From positions 177,843 to 241,842 of the forward strand of contig NZ_QNHG01000001.1 in the NCBI RefSeq assembly GCF_003290025.1: a DNA stretch of 64,000 nucleotides, in the 5' to 3' direction. The position numbers were made by a program, and so were the translations under genes. This stretch comes from Pseudogemmobacter bohemicus (lineage in GTDB: Bacteria > Pseudomonadota > Alphaproteobacteria > Rhodobacterales > Rhodobacteraceae). Positions 18,223 through 27,487 of this stretch are shown one piece after another (position 1 is the first letter of the stretch; every line of letters begins with the position of its first letter). A model generated the notes under the pieces. The model was not told the origin of the DNA, did no database searches, and saw only the letters and a program-made list of their open reading frames with translations.

Positions 18223-18983
18223 CGGGGCAACCCGCCTTGGGCACGTCTGGTAACCTCGTCGATGCTGCTCGCGATCAGTGCAAGGCAGTCCGGCGTTGAA
18301 AAGCGGTGATCGGCCCCTTTCACCAGGGTCAGCCGGAGATCGGGTCCATCCGCATGGGCAAGGAGGTCAAGCGCCACCGCTGGCGGCACATCGGTATCCG
18401 CCGTGCCCTGCAAGAGCCGCACGGGGAAGGGCAGCGGCAGCGGGCGGTCCAGCACACGGTTCTGCGCGCCATCCTCAAACAGCCGCCGGGTGAAGATATA
18501 GGGCTGATCGGCGTAATCCGAAGCGATCCCGATCCGCCCCTCGGCGGTGACCTGATCGCGCTGCGCATCTGTCAGCTCTTCCGCCCAGGTGCGGGCGGTG
18601 AAATCGGGTGCGGCGGCAATGCCGACAAGCCCGGCGATCCGATCCGGGATCATGCGGGCAAGGAGGAGGGCGATCCACCCCCCCATGGAAGAACCGACAA
18701 GGATCAGCGGGCCGCTGGTTCGGGCTTCGATCACCGCAAGCGCATCCGCTGCCCAGTCGCCGATGGCGCCCGCTTCGAAATCGCCCGAAGACTGGCCATG
18801 TCCGGAATAGTCGAGCCGCAGAAAGGCGCGCCGCTGCTCCTTCGCCCAGGCCTCAAGATATAGCGCCTTGGAACCCTGCATGTCGGATTTGAACCCGCCA
18901 AGGAAAACCACGGTCGGGCCGGCGCCCTCCAACTGGTTGAAGGCAAGCCGGCGCCCCTGGGGCGAGGTGAGAAATTGGGTCAA
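18219..18983 (-). CDS. Alpha/beta-fold hydrolase
   Basis: A 254-residue cytosolic serine hydrolase. VVFLGGFKSDMQGSKA holds the oxyanion region, LRLDYSGHGQSSGDF follows, and LVGSSMGGWIALLLAR is the nucleophile elbow with serine in GSSMGG. LLQGTADTDVPP supplies the acid and VKGADHRFST the histidine of the triad. Substrate unknown; related proteins include esterases and palmitoyl-protein thioesterase-like enzymes. Its stop codon overlaps a GTG start of the adjacent broken hydrolase (GTGA), so the two were once co-translated. Confidence 0.8.
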   Translation of the reverse strand: MTQFLTSPQGRRLAFNQLEGAGPTVVFLGGFKSDMQGSKALYLEAWAKEQRRAFLRLDYSGHGQSSGDFEAGAIGDWAADALAVIEARTSGPLILVGSSMGGWIALLLARMIPDRIAGLVGIAAAPDFTARTWAEELTDAQRDQVTAEGRIGIASDYADQPYIFTRRLFEDGAQNRVLDRPLPLPFPVRLLQGTADTDVPPAVALDLLAHADGPDLRLTLVKGADHRFSTPDCLALIASSIDEVTRRAQGGLPR

Positions 18984-19129
18984 TGGCTGCTCCTTCGCGG
19001 GCGTCTTACGCGCCGCAAAGCCCTAGCAGAGGGGGAGCGACCCCGCCAGCCCGGCGCGCCTCACGATTTCTTCAAAGAAATCGTGCCGGAAATCGTTTCG
19101 GTTTCCGCGCCCCTGGTGCAGGTGGGGGC

Positions 19130-19798
19130 TCAGCCGATTGAGCGCGCGAGTATGACACTGATTTCATTGAAACTCCGCCCAGATTCCGCCTTCCAGCCGT
19201 CAAAGGCTGCCTGAACGGCGCGAAGGGATTTTTGCGATGTGGCGGGGCCGTCGATCACCCCTTCGGCCATCAGTCGCGCCGTCACGTCCTGTGACAACAG
19301 GAAACTCTCCTTCCCCATTTGCCGCAGCATATAGGCCCCGGTCGCCCCCCCAAGCCGGCTGCCGCCTTTCACCAGCCAGGCCAGCAGCCCGATGAAATCG
19401 GTATCCGGCCAGTCGCCCACCCTGCGCCCGAAAGATCCGTAATCGGCCGTGGTATCGCGGATGAATTGTGCGTTTTCACGGATCGCCAGGATCTTTGGCC
19501 CCGAACGGATCAAACGCCGGTCATTCACCAGCGCCTCGATCCTGTCCTCATCCAGCATCGACACCGCCCCGGGATCGAAGCCCTGAAACGCCTCTTCGAT
19601 CCCGGGCCATTTGGCATCCACCACTTTCCAGCTGATCCCGGCCTGGAAAATGCCCCGCGCCATCTGCGAAAGCCAGGCCGCATCCGGCAGCGCTGCCAGC
19701 TGATCCGCCGTCAGCGGCTGAATGATCCCGGCAAGCGCCTGCTCCTGGCCGCCCTTGCGCCCGGCTGCAATCGCCAGGATCTCCTCGAATGACCGCAT
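19130..19798 (-). CDS. DNA-3-methyladenine glycosylase I-like protein
   Basis: A 222-residue protein related to TAG-type 3-methyladenine glycosylases, which excise alkylated adenine in base-excision repair. MARGIFQAGISWKVVDAKWPGIEEAFQGFDP and the region IEALVNDRRLIRSGPKILAIRENAQFI follow the family's first half, and SFLLSQDVTARLM continues it. Unlike classical TAG, the sequence has no cysteine or histidine at all, so the zinc-binding 'snap' is missing. It may be a divergent glycosylase or a homolog with another role. No operon partner: the next gene downstream ends 147 bases away. Confidence 0.65.
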   Translation of the reverse strand: MRSFEEILAIAAGRKGGQEQALAGIIQPLTADQLAALPDAAWLSQMARGIFQAGISWKVVDAKWPGIEEAFQGFDPGAVSMLDEDRIEALVNDRRLIRSGPKILAIRENAQFIRDTTADYGSFGRRVGDWPDTDFIGLLAWLVKGGSRLGGATGAYMLRQMGKESFLLSQDVTARLMAEGVIDGPATSQKSLRAVQAAFDGWKAESGRSFNEISVILARSIG

Positions 19799-19960
19799 CT
19801 TCTGCCCTCCACCGACCGGTCAAAGCTGGCAGAGCCGGCCCCGCCATACAAGTTTTTCCGGGCCCCCGCTTGACCTTGGCCCGGCGCGGGCGCAAATGGG
19901 CGCGGATATAACCCGCAACCGGGTGCTTGGTAGGCACCAGACCGACGAGGAGCACGGCCA

Positions 19961-21907
19961 ATGGCCCAGATTTCCCTGACTTTTCCCGATGGCAATATCC
20001 GGACCTATGAGGCCGGCGTGACCGCTGCCGAAGTGGCGGCCTCCATCGCGCCCTCGCTGGCAAAAGCCGCGATTTCGGCGCAGGTGGATGGCAAACACTG
20101 GGATCTGGCCTGGCCGATCACTGCCGATGCGGCGCTCTCGATCAACACGATGAAGGATGAGGCGCCGGCGCTGGAGCTGATCCGCCATGACCTCGCCCAT
20201 ATCATGGCGCGCGCGGTGCAAGAGCTGTGGCCGGATGTGAAAGTCACCATCGGCCCGGTGCGGGATCAGGGCTGGTTCTACGATTTCGACCGCGCAGAGC
20301 CTTTCACGCCCGAAGATCTCGGCGCCATCGAGGCGCGGATGAAGCAGATCATCAATGCCCGCGAGCCGGTGAAAACCGAACTCTGGGATCGCGCGCGCGC
20401 GCGGAAATACTACGAAGAGCGCGGCGAACCCTTTAAGGTGGAGCTCCTCGACCGGATCCCGGGCGGCGAAGACATCCGCATGTATTGGCACGGGAACTGG
20501 CAGGATCTCTGCCGAGGCCCGCATCTGCAACATACCGGCCAGGTGCCGGCGGATGCGTTCAAGCTGACCCATGTGGCCGGGGCCTATTGGCTGGGTGATG
20601 CGTCCCGCCCGATGCTGCAACGCATTTACGGCGTTGCCTTCCGCAACCGTGACGACCTTAAAGCGCATCTGACCATGCTGGAGGAGGCTGCGAAACGCGA
20701 CCACCGCAAGCTGGGCCGCGAAATGGACCTGTTCCACCTCCAGGAAGAGGCGCCGGGCATGGTGTTCTGGCACCCCAATGGCTGGCAGATCTGGCGCGGC
20801 CTCGAGGATTTCATGCGCGGCCGCCTGCGCGCCGCCGGCTATCAGGAGATCCGCACGCCCCAGGTCGTCGACCGGGTGCTCTGGGAGAAATCCGGCCATT
20901 GGGAAGCCTACCGCGAGAATATGTTCATCGTGGAGGTGGACGAAGAGGGCGCGAAGGAAAAGCGTATCAACGCGCTGAAGCCGATGAACTGCCCCTGCCA
21001 CGTCCAGGTCTATAACCAGGGGCTGAAATCTTATCGCGATTTGCCGCTCAGGCTGGCGGAATTCGGATCATGTCACCGATACGAGTCCTCGGGTTCGATG
21101 CATGGTTTGATGCGGGTGCGCGGTTTTACCCAGGATGACGCGCATATCTTCTGCACCGAAGATCAGATCGAGTCGGAATGCGGCGCTTTCATCAAACTGC
21201 TGTCCTCGGTTTACCGCGACCTCGGGTTTGAGAAATTCGACATCAAGCTTTCCACCCGCCCCGAGGTCCGGATCGGCACCGATGCGCAATGGGACAAGGT
21301 CGAGGGCGCGCTGCAATCTGCCATCGAGAATCTCGGTCTGCCCTATGAGATCAACCCGGGCGACGGCGCCTTTTACGGGCCGAAGCTTGATTTCAAGCTG
21401 ACCGATGCGATTGGCCGCGAATGGCAATGTGGCACTTTCCAGGTCGACCCCAACCTGCCCGAACGGCTGGATGCGGAATATGTCGGTGAGGATGGCGCGA
21501 AACACCGCCCCTATATGCTGCACCGCGCGATCCTTGGCTCGTTCGAGCGCTTTATCGGCATCCTGATCGAGAACTATGCCGGCAAACTGCCCTTCTGGCT
21601 GGCCCCGCGCCAGGTGGTGGTGGCCTCGATCGTGTCGGATGCGGATGGCTATGTGAACGAGGTGGTCGCCGCGCTGAAAAAGGCGGGCGTGCGCGCGGAA
21701 GCCGATATTCGGAATGAGAAAATCAACTATAAAGTGCGCGAACATTCCGTTGGTAAAGTGCCGGTGATTCTGGCGGTGGGGATGAAAGAGGTTGAGGAGC
21801 GCACGGTTTCGTTGCGCCGCCTGGGCGAGAACCGCACCGAAAGCTTGGGATTCGAATCCGCGCTCAGCACGCTGGCCTTTGACGCGTTGCCGCCGCCGAT
21901 GAACTGA
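19961..21907 (+). CDS. thrS: Threonyl-tRNA synthetase
   Basis: A 648-residue class II aminoacyl-tRNA synthetase that charges tRNA-Thr. Domains run in the standard order: TGS (1-65), the editing/second additional domain (about 70-240, with [16 protein letters not shown]), the catalytic core (about 245-540) with [23 protein letters not shown] and [10 protein letters not shown], and a C-terminal anticodon-binding domain (about 545-640). The cysteine in MNCPCH and later histidines fit the zinc site. The ATG is preceded by GAGGAGCACGG. Full length, with no sign of damage. Confidence 0.97.
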   Translation: MAQISLTFPDGNIRTYEAGVTAAEVAASIAPSLAKAAISAQVDGKHWDLAWPITADAALSINTMKDEAPALELIRHDLAHIMARAVQELWPDVKVTIGPVRDQGWFYDFDRAEPFTPEDLGAIEARMKQIINAREPVKTELWDRARARKYYEERGEPFKVELLDRIPGGEDIRMYWHGNWQDLCRGPHLQHTGQVPADAFKLTHVAGAYWLGDASRPMLQRIYGVAFRNRDDLKAHLTMLEEAAKRDHRKLGREMDLFHLQEEAPGMVFWHPNGWQIWRGLEDFMRGRLRAAGYQEIRTPQVVDRVLWEKSGHWEAYRENMFIVEVDEEGAKEKRINALKPMNCPCHVQVYNQGLKSYRDLPLRLAEFGSCHRYESSGSMHGLMRVRGFTQDDAHIFCTEDQIESECGAFIKLLSSVYRDLGFEKFDIKLSTRPEVRIGTDAQWDKVEGALQSAIENLGLPYEINPGDGAFYGPKLDFKLTDAIGREWQCGTFQVDPNLPERLDAEYVGEDGAKHRPYMLHRAILGSFERFIGILIENYAGKLPFWLAPRQVVVASIVSDADGYVNEVVAALKKAGVRAEADIRNEKINYKVREHSVGKVPVILAVGMKEVEERTVSLRRLGENRTESLGFESALSTLAFDALPPPMN

Positions 21908-22186
21908 GATTCAGCCGCTTTCCGGCCGGGAATCTGATCAAATGGTCAGAGAATCCGCCGGATTCGGTTAATTTCTGACGATTTCCTCCGCCGAAACACG
22001 GCATGAATTCGCGATTCCCTGTGAAATCGCGGCAAAATTCTTGATTTCCAAACCTGCCGTGGCATCCTGCCCCTGTAACGACAGACTTTCTGACTAGCCT
22101 CTCTACCCTGACAGGCCCGGAAGACCTGGCGGCTACGCCCGGGACGCAATTCCGCAGCCCGGGGGGTTACTAAGGGAGAGACGGGA

Positions 22187-22393
22187 ATGCCGACTGGCAC
22201 CGTGAAATGGTTTAACGCAACGAAGGGTTACGGGTTCATCGCGCCCGATGACGGGGGCAAGGATGTCTTCGTGCATATCTCGGCCGTGGAACGCGCCGGT
22301 CTGAAAGGTCTGAACGACAATCAGAAGATCTCGTATGAGCTGCAAACCGGCCGTGACGGGAAATCTTCGGCCAGCGAGCTGAAACTGCTCTGA
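22187..22393 (+). CDS. Cold-shock-domain protein (CspA family)
   Basis: A 68-residue single-stranded nucleic-acid-binding protein. The RNP1 motif reads KGYGFIAPDD and RNP2 DVFVHISAV, in the usual order after GTVKWFNATKG. GGGAGAGACGGG precedes the start. The 280-base stretch between thrS and this gene is AT-richer than average and is probably a promoter plus a long 5' leader, as is common for cold-shock genes; I could not define a structure there. Acts as RNA chaperone or antiterminator. Confidence 0.93.
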   Translation: MPTGTVKWFNATKGYGFIAPDDGGKDVFVHISAVERAGLKGLNDNQKISYELQTGRDGKSSASELKLL

Positions 22394-22830
22394 TCGCTCT
22401 GGCCGGCCAGGCCGCGCGGGCGCCTGAGCACCGTCTGGCCTGAAACGGTCGGCCAGGACGCTTCCACGGGATCTCATGGGGGGCGTCGGGGGGTATCGCG
22501 ATCTCTGCCGGAACCCCCTGCGGCAAATCCCCGAGAAAAGTGCGGCCGAGAAATGGGTGGCTGAGAAAAGGGTAGGGCGGCGCCCGGAAGGGCCGCCGCG
22601 CTGCCCGCAGAGGGTCTGATAGGGGTCTGATAGATTGCAACCTGACCGACCTGAATTTCACGGAGCCGGGTTCTGTGAGGCCGGGTTTTTCTGTGAGGCC
22701 GGGTTTTATGGGGTCGCATTTTCGGTCGGATTTGATTCAAATCGGACGGATCTTTCCCCTGCTTTCCCCTGCGCGCGGCATCACGAGACAGCCGGGCCGG
22801 GCAGGCTGGGCCCTCGCCAATGGCAAGGGG
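22394..22830. other. Intergenic region between convergent genes
   Basis: About 440 bases between the cold-shock gene and the ArsC-like gene on the other strand. No coding frame looks real. It includes a doubled GGTCTGATAG near 22613-22633 and the perfect tandem repeat listed separately. Terminators for the two flanking genes should lie here, but only weak GC-rich hairpins are visible. Confidence 0.4.
22672..22707. repeat. Perfect 18-bp tandem duplication
   Basis: Two adjacent copies of TCTGTGAGGCCGGGTTTT, preceded by a partial third copy (GCCGGGTT at 22665-22672). Non-coding; likely slippage product with no known function. Confidence 0.8.
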
Positions 22831-23175
22831 TCAGCCCGTGGTCAGGCGGCGTTCCGTCTCTTCATCCCAGCCGATGGTCCAGCTGTCGCCCTCGCGGATG
22901 ACCGGGCGTTTCATCACCGTGGGCCGGGCGGCGATCTGCGCCTCGGGATCGGAGGCTTTCAGGAAATCCGAAAAACCGCGATAGCTGGTCGATTGCCGGT
23001 TGATCGCACGGTCGCCGAATTCGGTAACGATCTCAAGGATTTCCGCCTCGGAGAGCGGGTCTTTACGGATGTCGCGGAAGGTGACCTGACGACCGGCGGC
23101 CTCAAGCAGGCGGATGGCCTTTTTGCAGGTGTCGCAGGTGGGAATGCCGTAAAGGGTGATCAGGGGGAGGCTCAT
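22831..23175 (-). CDS. ArsC/Spx-family (YffB-like) thioredoxin-fold protein
   Basis: A 114-residue protein of the ArsC/Spx superfamily. ITLYGIPTCDTCKKAIRLLE gives the C-x2-C site at about residues 12-15, and DIRKDPLSEAEI plus INRQSTSYRG and ARPTVMKRPVI follow the family pattern. These small proteins act as arsenate-reductase-like or glutathione-dependent thiol enzymes, or as regulators; which one applies here cannot be told. There is no arsenic gene nearby. The start overlaps the stop of the preceding secreted-protein gene by one base (TGATG), so they are co-translated. Confidence 0.85.
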   Translation of the reverse strand: MSLPLITLYGIPTCDTCKKAIRLLEAAGRQVTFRDIRKDPLSEAEILEIVTEFGDRAINRQSTSYRGFSDFLKASDPEAQIAARPTVMKRPVIREGDSWTIGWDEETERRLTTG

Positions 23176-23522
23176 CACCGGGCCTCCCTGACGCAGGAGA
23201 CGCGGATGCCCTGCTGTACATCGGGTTCGCCATTTTCCAGCAGCACATCGACCGGCGCAACAGGCCCATGGCCCTGTGCCACCCGGCCCTGGGCTGCACA
23301 AAGCGGCGATACCGCCCGCACCGCCGTGGCGAAATCGACGTAACCGGGCTGGAACAGCACCGCATAGCGGTGTTTCGACAGTTTCAGCACATGGGTCTGA
23401 TAGCGCTCATAGCGGCCGGTGACGCTGGTGCGTTCACTATTCGGCTCGAACGGGTCGTAATACATCTGCGCCATGGCGGGCGAGGCGAGCATCACGGCAA
23501 GGGCGGTCATGCGCAAGAACAT
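23175..23522 (-). CDS. Small secreted protein of unknown function
   Basis: A 115-residue protein with a signal peptide, MFLRMTALAVMLASPAMA, and cleavage expected before QMYYDPFEP. The mature part has two cysteines (SPLCAAQG and VSCVREA), probably a disulfide, and basic patches such as LSKHRYAVLF. No family recognised. It is translationally coupled to the downstream ArsC/Spx-like gene. Confidence 0.6.
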   Translation of the reverse strand: MFLRMTALAVMLASPAMAQMYYDPFEPNSERTSVTGRYERYQTHVLKLSKHRYAVLFQPGYVDFATAVRAVSPLCAAQGRVAQGHGPVAPVDVLLENGEPDVQQGIRVSCVREAR

Positions 23523-23611
23523 GGGAAAACTCCTGTATCGGGGCAGAGCCTAACGGAAAGCCGGGCGCCCCGAAAGGGGGCGAAATCGGTCTGCGGAGCC
23601 TGCTTGCGCGC

Positions 23612-24088
23612 TCAGCGGCAGCGCAGATATTCGTCCAGCCGGCAGCGCGGCGCCTCGCTGCGCAGATCGAGCGAGCCGGCCAGATGCCAGTCATCAGCCG
23701 CGAATTGCGGGAAGAAGGTATCGGCATCGGCGATCCGGAGATCGACCTCGGTAATCAGCAGCCGATCCGCCAGCGGCAGCGCGGCGGCATAGATGCTGGC
23801 GCCGCCAATGGCATAGATGCGGCGATGGCCAAGGGCAGCCGCGCGGGCCAGGGCCGCTTCCAGCGAGGGGGTCACGAAATCCCCCTCCATCGTCGCGGAT
23901 ACTACGATATTATCACGATTTTTCAGGGGTCTGAACGGGAGGCTCTCCCATGTCCGCCGCCCCATGATCACCGCACCGCCCAGCGTTTCGCGCTTGAAAA
24001 ACGCCAGATCTTCGGGCGCATGCCAGGGGATATCCCCATCCCGGCCGATGGCCCCTTCGCGGGAGCGGGCGACGATCAGGCTCAGCAT
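23612..24088 (-). CDS. folA: Dihydrofolate reductase
   Basis: A 158-residue enzyme that reduces dihydrofolate to tetrahydrofolate with NADPH. It shows LIVARSREGAIGRDGDIPWHAPEDLAFFK with the substrate-binding acidic residue after PWH, GGAVIMGRRTWESLPFRPLKNRDNIV, and IYAIGGASIYAAAL. Length and motif order are normal. It starts 15 bases after thyA on the same strand, the classical folate pair: thymidylate synthase makes dihydrofolate and this enzyme recycles it. Confidence 0.95.
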   Translation of the reverse strand: MLSLIVARSREGAIGRDGDIPWHAPEDLAFFKRETLGGAVIMGRRTWESLPFRPLKNRDNIVVSATMEGDFVTPSLEAALARAAALGHRRIYAIGGASIYAAALPLADRLLITEVDLRIADADTFFPQFAADDWHLAGSLDLRSEAPRCRLDEYLRCR

Positions 24089-24103
24089 GTCAGACCGCCC
24101 CCC

Positions 24104-24952
24104 TTAGACCGCAACCGGGGCGCGGATCGCCGGGTCGGGATCGTAACCGATGATCTCGAAATCCTCGAAGCGGAAGTCGAAAAGGCTGTCAACCTTGCGG
24201 CGGATCTTCAGCTGCGGCAGCGGTTTGGGCTTGCGGGAAAGCTGGGTCGCGACCTGCTCCATATGGTTGGAATAGATATGCGCGTCGCCGATGGAATGGA
24301 TGAAATCGCCCGGCTCATAGCCGGTGACATGCGCCAGCATCACCTGCAACAGCGCGTAGGAGGCGATGTTGAACGGCACGCCGAGGAACATATCGGCCGA
24401 TCGCTGGTAAAGCTGCAGATGCAGCTTGCCGCCCAGAATCCTGACCTGCCAGAGCGTATGGCAGGGCGGCAGCGCCATTTCCGGCACCTCACCCGGGTTC
24501 CAGGCCGAAACGATCAGCCGCCGGCTGTCGGGCGATTTGCGGATCATCGCCAGCAGGTCTTGGATCTGATCGACCGAGCCACGGGTGAACAAAGCCTCGC
24601 CATCGCCGGCGTGGCCCGCCGAAATCGCAGGGGCCGGGATCAGTCGCGGGAAGTCACGCCATTGCCGGCCATAGACCGGGCCGAGATCGCCGTTTTCATC
24701 CGCCCATTCATCCCAGATGGTGACGCCGTTTTCCTGAAGATAACGGATATTGGTATCGCCGGAGAGGAACCACAAAAGCTCGTGGATGATCGAGCGCAGA
24801 TGCAGCTTTTTGGTGGTGACCAGCGGGAAGCCGTCGGCCAGCGGATAGCGCGCCTGCATCCCGAAACAGGAAATCGCGCCGGTTCCGGTGCGGTCCGGTG
24901 TCTCGATTCCCTGATCCAGCACGGTGCGCAGCGCGTCATGGTATTGTTTCAT
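24104..24952 (-). CDS. thyA: Thymidylate synthase
   Basis: A 282-residue ThyA that methylates dUMP to dTMP using methylene-tetrahydrofolate. [37 protein letters not shown], and [13 protein letters not shown] with the catalytic cysteine in PPCH are all present, as are [20 protein letters not shown] and the C-terminal [11 protein letters not shown] chose the ATG preceded by GGAGGTGA; an in-frame upstream extension of 55 residues has no family match. First gene of the thyA-folA pair. Confidence 0.96.
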   Translation of the reverse strand: MKQYHDALRTVLDQGIETPDRTGTGAISCFGMQARYPLADGFPLVTTKKLHLRSIIHELLWFLSGDTNIRYLQENGVTIWDEWADENGDLGPVYGRQWRDFPRLIPAPAISAGHAGDGEALFTRGSVDQIQDLLAMIRKSPDSRRLIVSAWNPGEVPEMALPPCHTLWQVRILGGKLHLQLYQRSADMFLGVPFNIASYALLQVMLAHVTGYEPGDFIHSIGDAHIYSNHMEQVATQLSRKPKPLPQLKIRRKVDSLFDFRFEDFEIIGYDPDPAIRAPVAV

Positions 24953-25145
24953 GGGCGAAATCACCTCCGGAGCCGGGCGTGAAGGGGCTGCCCCCGTCTG
25001 CGACCTGTCATTTCTGTCTGTCATAAAGCCCGCCGCCCCCCCTGCCAAGGCGAAAGCCGGGGCGCGATATTGGGGGGAAATCCTGCCTGTTGCCCTTTGC
25101 GGTGCCGTGTTAGCCATAACGGACCCTTTCGCGCAGGAGAACCCG

Positions 25146-25574
25146 ATGTCGATCCGTTATCTGCACACCATGGTCCGCGTGCTGGACCTTGAGAAATCCA
25201 TGGCCTTTTACCGGCTGCTGGGGCTGGAAGAGACCCGCCGTATTGACAATGAGGGCGGCCGCTTCACGCTGATCTTCCTTGCCCCGCCCGGCCAGCCGGA
25301 ATGCCCGGTCGAGCTGACCTTCAACTGGGATGGCGATGACGGTCTGCCCTCGGACAGCCGGCATTTCGGGCATCTCGCCTATGAGGTTGATGATATCTAT
25401 GCGACCTGTGCGCATTTGCAGGCCAATGGCGTGGTGATCAACCGCCCACCGCGGGACGGACGTATGGCTTTCGTGCGCAGCCCCGATAATGTCTCGATCG
25501 AGCTTTTGCAAAAAGGCGGCGCGAAGACCCCGGCCGAACCCTGGGCCTCGATGGCGAATACCGGCCACTGGTAA
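25146..25574 (+). CDS. gloA: Glyoxalase I (lactoylglutathione lyase)
   Basis: A 142-residue vicinal-oxygen-chelate enzyme that isomerises the methylglyoxal-glutathione hemithioacetal. It has two betaalphabeta modules: [28 protein letters not shown] and [19 protein letters not shown], with metal ligands expected at H8, the ELTF glutamate, H79 and the SIELLQK glutamate. [14 protein letters not shown] is diagnostic. The start is preceded by CAGGAGAACCCG. The C-terminus (SMANTGHW) is typical of proteobacterial GloA. Confidence 0.9.
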   Translation: MSIRYLHTMVRVLDLEKSMAFYRLLGLEETRRIDNEGGRFTLIFLAPPGQPECPVELTFNWDGDDGLPSDSRHFGHLAYEVDDIYATCAHLQANGVVINRPPRDGRMAFVRSPDNVSIELLQKGGAKTPAEPWASMANTGHW

Positions 25575-25628
25575 GCCTGATTTCTGCTGCCCTTTGGTAA
25601 TCCGTTCCCTGCGTAAGGAAAACGCGAC

Positions 25629-27395
25629 ATGATCCATGCTTTCGCCCCCGGCCCGATCGCAAGGCGCTGGCTGTTTGCCCTGTTCGGCGCGGTTTCGGCC
25701 TATGCGATCTGGATGCTGGTGCTGATGGATGGGCCGGAGATGACGCCCTTCCGGCAAAGAAGTGTTCTCGCCGGGCTGGCACTGATCGCGGTGTTTATCG
25801 GCGGCTTCTTTGCGATGGCGGGGCGGCTTGGCATCCTGCGGGCCGCGCTGCGGGCGGCGCTGCTGGCCGTCGCGGTTGCGGCGCTGGTGGTTCTGTTATC
25901 GCTGCGCTGGCCTGATCTCGGCGGCATGTTCGATGAGCCGACCCATCTCTTGCCGATGCTGGCGATTGCGGTGCTGCCGGTGCCCTTTCTGATCGCCGGC
26001 GGCCAGGGGAGCTGGCGCGACTATCCCGCTCTGTTCGACATCAGCTGGGAGATTGTCGCGCGCGGCATGGTTGCGGTGTTTTTCACCGGGGCGGTCTGGA
26101 CGGTGATCCTGCTGTCGATGCAGCTTCTCGATATCGTCGGGGTCAATCTGATTGACCGCATTCTTGATATCGACGGCGCGCCGCTGGTGATTTCGGGCGC
26201 GGCTTTCGGGCTGGCGGTGGCGGTGGTGAACGAGATGGCGGCCTGGCTGTCGCCCCGGCTGATCCATTGGCTCTTGCGCCTGTTGCTGCCGCCGCTGGCG
26301 CTGGTCTCGGCGATCTTCGTCGTGGCGGTGGTGATGCGCGGCTTTGGGGTGAACCTGGCCGGGATCTCGCCGGCGCTGGTGCTGCTGGCGATTGCGGCCT
26401 CGGGGATCGCTCTGGTGACGGTGGGTTTTGACGCCGATGCTCGGGATGCCAGCAAGAGCCCGCTGATCTTTTACTCTGCCGGGGTGATGACCGGGCTCCT
26501 GCCGGTTCTGGCGGCGCTCAGCCTGCGCGCGGTCTGGATCCGCATCACCGAGCACGGGCTGACCCCGAACCGTCTGCTGGTGGTGGTGCTGGGGCTGATC
26601 GCGCTGGTCTATGGGCTCACCTGGGGTGTGGCGCTTTTGCGCCGACGTTTCGCGGCGGGTGTCCGGGCATCGAACCCCTGGCTCGCGATTGGAGTGCTCT
26701 TTTGCGCGGCGATCTGGCACACGCCGCTGTTCAATGCCGAGGCGCTGTCGGCCCGCGATCAGGAGCGCCGCGTGATGGACGGGCGCCGTCCGGCGGCCGA
26801 GGCGGGCTGGCAGCTCTTTGCGGGCCTCGGCCATGCCGGCGAAGCGGCGCGGCTGCGGCTGATGGACTATGCGGTAACCGCCGGCAATCAGGATCTGGCG
26901 GACCGGCTGGTCCCCGGCACCTCCTATCGCGATCAGGGCGCTGATGAAGAGGCGCGGCGTCTCGCGGATCTGCGCCGCGTTCTGGGGACCACGCTTGATG
27001 TCGTGCCGGCCTCGGCCGGGGGCAGCCGCCTCATGTATCTTGAGGGCATGTCGGGCTGGGAGATCGACGACCTGAATGCCTCCTGCCAGCGCCGGTTGCC
27101 GACCGGTGAGCGCGGTTGTCTGCTGCTGGTGAGCGATCTCCTGCCCGATCAGCCGGGCGAAGAGGCGGTGTTGTTGCAGCTGCGCGCCGGGGACTGGGCC
27201 CAGGCCAACGGGATCTGGCTGGACGCGAGCGGTAGGGTCGCCAGCCGCGAATTGCGCCGGGTCGACGGAAATCCGCTGTCGTTTGACGAGGTGACCGGGC
27301 TCCTGCGCAGCTGGCGCGAGGCGCCGCCCGCCCTGGCGCCTGCCCGTCTGAATCAGCTTGGCAGCGGCAGCGACGGTCTGCTTTTCGTTCCATAA
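25629..27395 (+). CDS. DUF4153 multi-pass membrane protein
   Basis: A 588-residue integral membrane protein. The first 360 residues hold about ten hydrophobic helices, in a layout matching the DUF4153 family, with FTGAVWTVILLSMQLLDIVGVNLIDRI and LTWGVALLRRR typical of it. Residues 380-588 are soluble and probably extracytoplasmic, with a lone disulfide candidate pair in ASCQRRLPTGERGCLLL. Function of the family is unknown. It starts 54 bases after gloA with TAAGGAAAACGCG upstream of the ATG, and may be part of a gloA transcription unit. Confidence 0.75.
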   Translation: MIHAFAPGPIARRWLFALFGAVSAYAIWMLVLMDGPEMTPFRQRSVLAGLALIAVFIGGFFAMAGRLGILRAALRAALLAVAVAALVVLLSLRWPDLGGMFDEPTHLLPMLAIAVLPVPFLIAGGQGSWRDYPALFDISWEIVARGMVAVFFTGAVWTVILLSMQLLDIVGVNLIDRILDIDGAPLVISGAAFGLAVAVVNEMAAWLSPRLIHWLLRLLLPPLALVSAIFVVAVVMRGFGVNLAGISPALVLLAIAASGIALVTVGFDADARDASKSPLIFYSAGVMTGLLPVLAALSLRAVWIRITEHGLTPNRLLVVVLGLIALVYGLTWGVALLRRRFAAGVRASNPWLAIGVLFCAAIWHTPLFNAEALSARDQERRVMDGRRPAAEAGWQLFAGLGHAGEAARLRLMDYAVTAGNQDLADRLVPGTSYRDQGADEEARRLADLRRVLGTTLDVVPASAGGSRLMYLEGMSGWEIDDLNASCQRRLPTGERGCLLLVSDLLPDQPGEEAVLLQLRAGDWAQANGIWLDASGRVASRELRRVDGNPLSFDEVTGLLRSWREAPPALAPARLNQLGSGSDGLLFVP

Positions 27396-27487
27396 CAAGA
27401 GTGCGAGAGAAATCGAAGGAAGTTGTTAAGACTTCGCTGCCAGGCTGAGGGGGCCGCAGTTTTTGCGGCGAAGGCTTGGTTGGTGGA

